Under the pieces are notes generated by a model that saw only the letters and a program-made list of their open reading frames with translations, searched no databases and was not told where the DNA came from. A program made the translations under genes and the position numbers. 5,462 bases of DNA from NCBI GenBank assembly GCA_007127385.1, contig SKZM01000030.1, positions 1 to 5,462 on the forward strand, written 5' to 3'. Of the stretch, positions 1 to 4,533 are shown piece by piece. Origin of the DNA: Methanosalsum sp. GTDB lineage: Archaea > Halobacteriota > Methanosarcinia > Methanosarcinales > Methanosarcinaceae. Positions within the stretch are counted from its first letter, which is position 1. Each line of letters begins with the position of its first letter.

Positions 1-407
1 AAAATATATGGACCATTCAAATTATCGGGTTTTCTGGCCAGCTTAAATATACTGTACATATTCCTGAACTTCATATATCTCAATAAATGAAGCAGATGCA
101 GAAAAAGTATTGATGCCTGGGATACTGATCGCTTAAAGGGAAGCTTTGTGGAGTCTGCACTTGCCACTGCAAATCCTATTATCTCATTATCAACCGTTGC
201 GACAAAAACTGGATGTGAAATGTCAATATATGAATGCAATCTGTAAGACAGGGCTTTACTAAGCGCCCTTTTTGCCTCCAGCGAGGTCAGATCAAAGATA
301 TGTTTTGTAAATGCCTCATCCGCAAAGGTAGACAGGAATACTTTGCAGACTGCAGGTATATGAGACCTCTCAAAAGGAACGACTGAAATTTGAGATCTAT
401 CATCCAT
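1..407 (-). CDS. GNAT-like N-acetyltransferase, N-terminal part (truncated by window edge)
   Basis: An open frame reads from ATG at 407 to the left edge, giving 135 codons with no stop, so the C-terminal part is outside the window. The visible protein begins MDDRSQISVVPFERSHIPAV and has the layout of a GNAT fold: a first strand with an acidic/His helix (residues 7-30), a helical stretch (32-60), then the beta hairpin PVFVATVDNEIIGFAVAS (66-83), the usual beta2-beta3 pair. It then has an amphipathic, Arg-rich helical region (91-127) and NGPYI, which usually leads into the beta4 strand. The acetyl-CoA-binding Q/RxxGxG/A loop would lie just past the edge, so the family call rests on N-terminal features only. 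An in-frame TAA occurs eight codons upstream of the ATG. A GTG at 419 is a possible alternative start; neither has a strong Shine-Dalgarno. It is transcribed divergently from mdh. Acceptor substrate cannot be inferred. Confidence 0.72.
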   Translation of the reverse strand, partial: MDDRSQISVVPFERSHIPAVCKVFLSTFADEAFTKHIFDLTSLEAKRALSKALSYRLHSYIDISHPVFVATVDNEIIGFAVASADSTKLPFKRSVSQASILFLHLLHLLRYMKFRNMYSIFKLARKPDNLNGPYI

Positions 408-468
408 AGACTCTAACACAAGGATTTTATGTTATTCAACAGTATTAAAAATGATTGGTGAGACAGGG

Positions 469-476
469 ATTTATAG
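469..476 (-). promoter_or_regulatory. Candidate TATA box for the leftward acetyltransferase gene
   Basis: Read on the minus strand this is CTATAAAT, close to an archaeal box A. It would start transcription about 25 nt downstream (near 445) and leave a leader of about 40 nt before the ATG at 407. It is assigned by sequence match and position only. Confidence 0.35.
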
Positions 477-512
477 ATTTGAATGATACAATGAAGAATA
501 TAAGGTAAATAA

Positions 513-520
513 TTTATATT
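513..520 (+). promoter_or_regulatory. Candidate TATA box for mdh
   Basis: TTTATATT matches the archaeal box A consensus TTTATATA at seven of eight positions and is preceded by the A-rich GTAAATAA (505-512), which could act as a BRE. Transcription would start near 543-547, giving a leader of about 65-70 nt before the mdh ATG at 613. Confidence 0.45.
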
Positions 521-534
521 GCCGTTTATTATTC

Positions 535-556
535 TGATATCTAATATTCAATATCA
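535..556. repeat. 6-bp inverted repeat over the predicted mdh transcription start
   Basis: TGATAT (535-540) and ATATCA (551-556) are perfect inverted copies separated by 10 bp, so their centres are 16 bp apart, about 1.5 helical turns. The pair covers the expected mdh start site, a usual place for a repressor operator in archaea. The region is very AT-rich, so chance is a real alternative. Confidence 0.3.
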
Positions 557-601
557 AAGTTAAACCTTATTTGTTTACTTGTTTAAAATGGATATATTTC
601 C

Positions 602-606
602 GGAGG
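602..606 (+). promoter_or_regulatory. Shine-Dalgarno of mdh (decides the start)
   Basis: GGAGG lies 6 nt before the ATG at 613. This selects 613 over the in-frame TTG at 571, which has no ribosome-binding site and would add 14 residues before the conserved MKKITVIGAGNVG start of the Rossmann fold. Confidence 0.85.
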
Positions 607-612
607 ATTATA

Positions 613-1539
613 ATGAAAAAAATTACAGTTATTGGTGCAGGTAATGTTGGTGCCACTGCAGTCCAGAGAATGGCGGAGCTTGAAATGGGAGACCTTGTAA
701 TGGTAGATATTGTAGAAGGAATTCCCCAGGGAAAGGCACTGGACCTCATGCAGTCAGCCCCCCTTATGGGATATGACACCCATATTCTTGGTACAAACGA
801 TTACAATGATATTGCAGGATCTGATGTGGTTGTTATTACTGCAGGAGTTCCCCGTAAACCTGGCATGGACCGCAGGGACCTGCTGAAAATAAATTCGAAT
901 ATAATAAAAGATGTCTGTAGCAATATTACAGAATACGCTCCTGATGCAGTGGTTATTGTGGTCACAAATCCACTTGATCCTATGACATATCTTGCATCCA
1001 GGGTTCTGGACATGCCCAGCAATCGGATATTTGGAATGGGAGGTATGCTTGACTCCACCAGGTTTGCAACTTTTGTAGCAATGGAACTTGGATGTTCTGT
1101 GAAAGATGTAAGTGCAATGGTCATTGGAAGTCACGACAATCTGATGCTCCCACTTCCACAGTATACAACCGTCTCAGGCGTTCCAATAACAGAATTGATG
1201 GATGAAGATACAATACAGGAACTTGTTGATAGAACAATAAACGGTGGAGCTGAAATTGTTAAGTATTTCAAGAATGGTAGTGCTTTCTATGCACCTGCAG
1301 CCTCTATAACACATATGGTAGAGTCTGTGATCAGAGATTCAAAAAGAATAATGCCTGCAACTGCATATCTTAAAGGAGAATACGGATACGATGGAGTCTA
1401 CGTTGGGGTGCCTGCAAAAATAGGCAGGGAGGGAGTTGAGGATATAATCGATCTCAAACTTACTGACAAACAGAAAGGATTACTTACAAAATCAGTGGTT
1501 AATATTCAGGAAAGCGTAGAACTGCTGGAATTGGAGTAA
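613..1539 (+). CDS. mdh: Malate dehydrogenase, LDH-like NAD-dependent type
   Basis: This cytoplasmic enzyme interconverts malate and oxaloacetate using NAD(H), here probably in the incomplete TCA branch used for biosynthesis. At 308 aa it has the normal length for the LDH-like (tetrameric) family. Visible motifs are the dinucleotide-binding GAGNVG (residues 8-13), Asp32 at the end of beta2 (favouring NAD over NADP), and the mobile active-site loop PRKPGMDR with Arg81 and Arg87. Arg81 is the residue that gives oxaloacetate/malate rather than pyruvate/lactate specificity. These are followed by VTNPLD with Asn119, the LDSTRF segment with Asp147 and Arg150, and the catalytic His174. The C-terminal half (YYAPAA-like AFYAPAASITHMV, then MPATAYLKGEYG and GVPAKIGREGVE) is typical of the family. 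The oddity is GSHDN at 172-176, where family members normally have GGHGD. The gene has its own promoter and is followed by about 100 bp of AT-rich DNA, so it is probably monocistronic. Confidence 0.95.
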   Translation: MKKITVIGAGNVGATAVQRMAELEMGDLVMVDIVEGIPQGKALDLMQSAPLMGYDTHILGTNDYNDIAGSDVVVITAGVPRKPGMDRRDLLKINSNIIKDVCSNITEYAPDAVVIVVTNPLDPMTYLASRVLDMPSNRIFGMGGMLDSTRFATFVAMELGCSVKDVSAMVIGSHDNLMLPLPQYTTVSGVPITELMDEDTIQELVDRTINGGAEIVKYFKNGSAFYAPAASITHMVESVIRDSKRIMPATAYLKGEYGYDGVYVGVPAKIGREGVEDIIDLKLTDKQKGLLTKSVVNIQESVELLELE

Positions 1540-1563
1540 ATATTTAACAAATAAATTCATAAA

Positions 1564-1592
1564 CTATATGTTTATTAATGACTGGTATATAC
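1564..1592 (+). promoter_or_regulatory. Candidate promoter of the PRC-barrel/thg1 unit
   Basis: The 100-bp gap after mdh has two TATA-like elements: CTATATG at 1564-1570 and GTATATAC at 1585-1592. They would give leaders of about 50 nt and 28 nt to the ATG at 1640. I cannot choose between them. No clear mdh terminator is visible in the gap, so some read-through from mdh is possible. Confidence 0.3.
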
Positions 1593-1629
1593 GTAATAAA
1601 GAAATAATAATGAAAAGCTAAATTTTGCC

Positions 1630-1634
1630 AGGGG
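1630..1634 (+). promoter_or_regulatory. Shine-Dalgarno of the PRC-barrel gene (decides the start)
   Basis: AGGGG lies 5 nt before the ATG at 1640 and supports that start. The in-frame TTG at 1625 is upstream of the site, and using it would put the ribosome-binding site inside the coding region. Confidence 0.7.
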
Positions 1635-1639
1635 ATATA

Positions 1640-1912
1640 ATGCTCATAGAAATAACATCGCTTTTTGGACTGAATGTATATACTAATTCAGGAACTTATG
1701 TTGGAAAGATCAGCGACATTGTACTTGATACAAATGAAAGGAAGGTTAGAGGTATTGCAATATCTGAGGTAAACAGGGACCTGTTCGATGTACAGGGGAA
1801 AGGAGTGATCATACCATACCGATGGGTGATAACTGCCGCTGATATCGTGCTGATCAGAGATATATTTTCAAGGTTCAAAAAGAAAACCAAGGTGGAAGAA
1901 CAGGAAGCCTGA
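1640..1912 (+). CDS. Small PRC-barrel domain protein (CdpB-like)
   Basis: This 90-aa protein is almost entirely one PRC-barrel domain (about residues 4-73), a small beta-barrel best known from the photosynthetic reaction centre H subunit and from RimM. Visible features are LFGLNVYTNSGTYVGKISDI (8-27), VLDTNERKVRGIAI (28-41), a short linker, and GKGVIIPYRWV followed by ADIVLIRD (53-74). A basic and acidic tail closes it (FSRFKKKTKVEEQEA). It has no signal peptide or membrane segment, so it is probably cytosolic. In Haloferax the short PRC-barrel proteins CdpB1 and CdpB2 take part in SepF/FtsZ-based cell division. The sequence style here resembles that group, so a division role is plausible, but this is inference by family. 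The gene lies 13 bp before thg1 on the same strand and is probably cotranscribed with it. Confidence 0.88.
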   Translation: MLIEITSLFGLNVYTNSGTYVGKISDIVLDTNERKVRGIAISEVNRDLFDVQGKGVIIPYRWVITAADIVLIRDIFSRFKKKTKVEEQEA

Positions 1913-1925
1913 ATCCGATAATTAT

Positions 1926-2660
1926 ATGAAAATACGTGAGATATATGCAGATATCCGGTGTTTGCCGCCTGTGATCGTGCGAATTGATGGTAGAAACTTT
2001 AAAAAGGCACTATCACAATTTGGATTCAAGAAACCTTATGATAAAAGGTTTTCACAGGCAATGGCAAATTCTGCAGAACTTTTTTTTAAACATAGTGGAT
2101 TAAATCCCCTCTTTGCCTATACATTCTCAGACGAGGTCAGTTTTCTGTTCACTGAACTGGAATTCGATGGCAGGATAGAAAAACTGGATTCGATTATCCC
2201 AAGTTATATAAGCAGCGCACTGGCGATAGAACTTGGTCTTGAGAGACCGGTTGCCTTTGATTCCAGAATAATTCCCTTAAATCAGCATAATATCCAGGAG
2301 TACCTGATTTGGAGACAGAGCGAAGCATGGAGGAATTTTGTAAGTTCCTATGGATATTATACACTGCTTGAAGAAGGAATGAGCCCTGATGAAGCATCAT
2401 CATTCTTAAAGGGAAAAAAGTCTTCTGATATTCATGAACTTATGTTTGAAAGGGGTACCAATCTTGCAAAACTCCCTCTCTGGCAGAGAAGAGGGATCGT
2501 CTTGCATAAAGAGAGATATACTATTGAAGGATTCAACCCGAAATTGAACAAAAAAACCCTGACAACACGCAGCAGGGTTGTGCAGAACTGGGATATTCCG
2601 GAGTTCAATTCTGATCAGGGTACTGATTTCGTCCAGAAATATATAGGCCCTTCACTTTAG
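1926..2660 (+). CDS. thg1: Thg1-family 3'-5' nucleotidyltransferase (tRNA-His guanylyltransferase)
   Basis: Thg1 enzymes add nucleotides to tRNA 5' ends in the reverse (3'-5') direction. Archaeal members work in a template-dependent way and are thought to restore or complete G-1 opposite C73 of tRNA-His. The 244-aa length fits the archaeal group. Visible motifs are RIDGRNFKK (residues 19-27; Asp21 a metal ligand), YDKRF (38-42), and TFSDEVSF (66-73), with Asp69-Glu70 as the second metal-ligand motif. The fold continues through AFDSRIIPL (110-118), YLIWRQSEAWRNF (126-138), LKGKKSSDIHELMFERG (161-177) and PLWQRRGIVLHKE (184-196). Start at 1926 puts MKIREIYADIRCLPP directly before the catalytic motif. 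No good Shine-Dalgarno precedes it, so translation may be coupled to the gene 13 bp upstream. The stop is TAG, noteworthy in a lineage where TAG can encode pyrrolysine. There is no in-frame TAG inside the gene, unlike Methanosarcina acetivorans thg1, which is known to contain one. Confidence 0.93.
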   Translation: MKIREIYADIRCLPPVIVRIDGRNFKKALSQFGFKKPYDKRFSQAMANSAELFFKHSGLNPLFAYTFSDEVSFLFTELEFDGRIEKLDSIIPSYISSALAIELGLERPVAFDSRIIPLNQHNIQEYLIWRQSEAWRNFVSSYGYYTLLEEGMSPDEASSFLKGKKSSDIHELMFERGTNLAKLPLWQRRGIVLHKERYTIEGFNPKLNKKTLTTRSRVVQNWDIPEFNSDQGTDFVQKYIGPSL

Positions 2661-2700
2661 ATTTATTTTTCAGTAGATGTCACTATATTTTACATCAGAT
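2661..2700. terminator. Convergent intergenic region with a T-rich terminator candidate for thg1
   Basis: This 40-bp gap lies between the stops of thg1 and the opposing antiporter. On the plus strand ATTTATTTTT (2661-2670) directly follows the thg1 stop and fits the U-rich type of archaeal terminator. A weak 5-bp inverted repeat, GATGT (2676-2680) with ACATC (2692-2696), lies behind it. No comparable T tract is seen for the minus-strand gene. Confidence 0.4.
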
Positions 2701-4329
2701 TCATGCCAGCCTGTCTGCAGCATGGGATGCTGCATCAACAAACGGCATGAACACAATATCTGCGCCTTCAGCATAAAAGAACGAAGCGTCGGCTTCATTA
2801 TGAGATGTGAGTGCTATCTTGCCATCATAACCATGAGAGCGCAATGCCCTCAGAAGAGTGAGGTTTGTATGACGCTGGGGTATTGCACTGACAATCCAGC
2901 TGGCCCTGTGGATAGGTAGAGTATCCAAAAACTCCATATCCTCCGCATCACCATACTGCACCCTGTAGTTGAGATCCATCAGGTGATCAATGATCCGGGG
3001 ATCAAAATCAATTCCATATACTTTTTTACCCCTTACATGCAGATTCTTGCCAAGATTGCTTCCAAAGCGTCCCATACCAAATAAAATTATATCCACATCT
3101 TCCAGGTCATCAAGATGTGATCGACCTTTAGAAGGGGACTTGCGTTCAAATATACTAAGCCAGGGAGCTAACCGATCATAGAGCTGATGGGAGTATATGA
3201 TCATGTAAGTGGAAGTACCAATTGTAATAAGACCCACCAGAGTGATCATACCAACAATATCAGTACCTATATGCCCCAGGGTCAAACCAAGGGCTGCCAG
3301 GATCAATGAAAATTCACTGATCTGGGCAACTGTGAGTCCTGCAAGAAAACCGGTTCTCTTTCTGTACCCCATAAAGCCCATGATTGTCATCACAATAATT
3401 GGATTGCCAATGAGGACAAACAGAGAGAGTATGATTGCAGGGACCACCTGGGCACCCAGTATGCTCATGTCCAGCTGGGATCCGAGGTGAATGAAGAAAA
3501 ACAGCAGAAGAAAATCACGTACACTCACCAGCCGGGACCCTATTGCTTCACGAAAATGGGTTGAAGCAATAGAAACGCCTCCAAGGAATGCACCAACTTC
3601 CTTACTGAACCCGAGAAAATCACCAATTGAGGCCAGGGAAAGAGCCCAGCCAATTGCAAAGAGTACCAGAAGTTCCTGAGATTTTGCCAGGTGGCGCATG
3701 AGTATCGGGATTACAAAAATCATCATTAAACCTATTGCACCAAGAAAAGCAAAACCTGTCAGCATGAGGAACAATACTTCCCTTACAATTTCATCCTCTG
3801 CAGCTGTTCCTGCCCCCAGTGCAGATAATCCGATCATCACAAGCACCACTACAATATCCTGCACTATCAGGAATCCCACTGCAATTCGTCCATGGAGTTC
3901 ATCGATCTCTTTTTTATCTGACAGCAGCTTGACAATAATAATGGTACTTGAGAATGTCAGCGCAACTGCTACATATATAGCCGATATTGTTGACAGGCCC
4001 AGTCCAGTGGCAATAAAAAAGCCAACAACAGACGTAAAGATCACCTGACCCATTCCTGTCGCAACTGCCACAGGCCCCATGGTACGTATCAGATGCAGGT
4101 CAAGCTTTAGACCAACCACAAATAAAAGAATTGCAATCCCCATCTCTGCCAGCAGTTCAACCTCTTCTGTGGCTTCAATCCACCCCAGAAAACTGGGACC
4201 TACCAGAATACCAATCACAATAAAAGCAACAATTAGCGGCTGACGAAGTCGCAGCATTATGGCACCAAAAACAGTAGCAAGCAGAATAAGAATGGATATC
4301 TCATAAAATACGTTTTCAAAAAAAAACAT
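2701..4329 (-). CDS. Kef/CPA2-type cation:proton antiporter with C-terminal TrkA-N domain
   Basis: This is an integral membrane transporter of the monovalent cation:proton antiporter-2 group, probably exchanging K+ or Na+ for H+. Residues about 7-385 form the Na+/H+-exchanger domain with about a dozen hydrophobic segments. Typical landmarks are RLRQPLIVAFIVIGILVGP (27-45), GLKLDL (73-78), FSSTIIIVKLL (126-136), HGRIAVGFLIVQDIVVV (146-162) with the conserved Gln157-Asp158 ion-path pair, and LFFFIHLGSQLD (276-287). After a polar linker (about 393-411) a TrkA-N/RCK_N domain follows, with GMGRFG (418-423) and Asp441 at the end of beta2, suggesting NAD(H) binding as the regulatory ligand. The 542-aa protein ends shortly after this domain and has no TrkA-C domain. 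Substrate ion cannot be read from sequence. The start is ATG at 4329; a TTG directly before it (4332) is in frame but less likely. Confidence 0.93.
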   Translation of the reverse strand: MFFFENVFYEISILILLATVFGAIMLRLRQPLIVAFIVIGILVGPSFLGWIEATEEVELLAEMGIAILLFVVGLKLDLHLIRTMGPVAVATGMGQVIFTSVVGFFIATGLGLSTISAIYVAVALTFSSTIIIVKLLSDKKEIDELHGRIAVGFLIVQDIVVVLVMIGLSALGAGTAAEDEIVREVLFLMLTGFAFLGAIGLMMIFVIPILMRHLAKSQELLVLFAIGWALSLASIGDFLGFSKEVGAFLGGVSIASTHFREAIGSRLVSVRDFLLLFFFIHLGSQLDMSILGAQVVPAIILSLFVLIGNPIIVMTIMGFMGYRKRTGFLAGLTVAQISEFSLILAALGLTLGHIGTDIVGMITLVGLITIGTSTYMIIYSHQLYDRLAPWLSIFERKSPSKGRSHLDDLEDVDIILFGMGRFGSNLGKNLHVRGKKVYGIDFDPRIIDHLMDLNYRVQYGDAEDMEFLDTLPIHRASWIVSAIPQRHTNLTLLRALRSHGYDGKIALTSHNEADASFFYAEGADIVFMPFVDAASHAADRLA

Positions 4330-4337
4330 CAATTGAT

Positions 4338-4342
4338 CTCCT
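4338..4342 (-). promoter_or_regulatory. Shine-Dalgarno of the antiporter gene
   Basis: AGGAG on the minus strand lies 8 nt before the ATG at 4329. A second GGAG copy sits at 4347-4350. Together they support a start at 4329 or the adjacent TTG. Confidence 0.6.
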
Positions 4343-4349
4343 GCGCCTC

Positions 4350-4364
4350 CGCTAGTTGCCAGCG
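4350..4364 (-). promoter_or_regulatory. Short hairpin in the antiporter leader, next to the ribosome-binding site
   Basis: On the minus strand CGCTG-GCAAC-TAGCG can form a four-pair stem plus one G-U pair with a 5-nt loop. It abuts the upstream GGAG copy, so it could affect ribosome access. It is short, and no known riboswitch pattern is recognised. Confidence 0.25.
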
Positions 4365-4403
4365 ATTATTTCAAATACTACTAAAAGTAAATGACCGGCT
4401 TTT

Positions 4404-4411
4404 TATTTATA
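4404..4411 (-). promoter_or_regulatory. Candidate proximal TATA box of the antiporter gene
   Basis: TATAAATA on the minus strand follows the purine-rich GAAATAAAAC, which could serve as a BRE. Transcription would start near 4380, giving a leader of about 50 nt that includes the short hairpin at 4350-4364. Confidence 0.4.
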
Positions 4412-4451
4412 GTTTTATTTCAGGTTGTACACAGAGCAAAAGTCTCATGAA

Positions 4452-4459
4452 AATATAAA
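4452..4459 (-). promoter_or_regulatory. Candidate distal TATA box of the antiporter gene
   Basis: TTTATATT on the minus strand is identical to the box proposed for mdh and is preceded by CAGAATA, which resembles a BRE. It would give a leader of about 100 nt. Either this or the proximal box, or both, may be used. The rest of the gap from 4460 to 4533, behind the HypE-like gene, holds short T runs on the minus strand but no clear terminator or gene. Confidence 0.3.
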
Positions 4460-4533
4460 TATTCTGTGAAAAGCAATATCATAAAAGAGGCTGTCTTCAG
4501 GGTTTGATTCCAGCGGAGATTGCTTTCAGGAAC

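Noticed and set aside
571..612. TTG start giving a 14-residue N-terminal extension of Mdh
   Set aside because: No ribosome-binding site before it; GGAGG at 602-606 and the family's normal N-terminus both point to the ATG at 613.
754..1134. Minus-strand open frames inside mdh
   Set aside because: They are shadows of a strongly conserved gene and their translations resemble no protein family.
1610..1621. Tiny leader reading frame ATG AAA AGC TAA before the PRC-barrel gene
   Set aside because: It encodes only three residues, has no ribosome-binding site and lies in AT-rich DNA where such frames arise by chance.
1625..1639. TTG start for the PRC-barrel protein
   Set aside because: The AGGGG site lies between this TTG and the ATG at 1640, so the ATG is the better start.
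2677..4048. Plus-strand open frames opposite the antiporter
   Set aside because: Their products are low-complexity shadows of the membrane protein, with no ribosome-binding sites or recognisable domains.
4497..4515. GGGTTTGATTCCAGC resembling a tRNA T-arm
   Set aside because: The flanking bases do not pair into a 5-bp T stem and no acceptor, D or anticodon arm is found around it.
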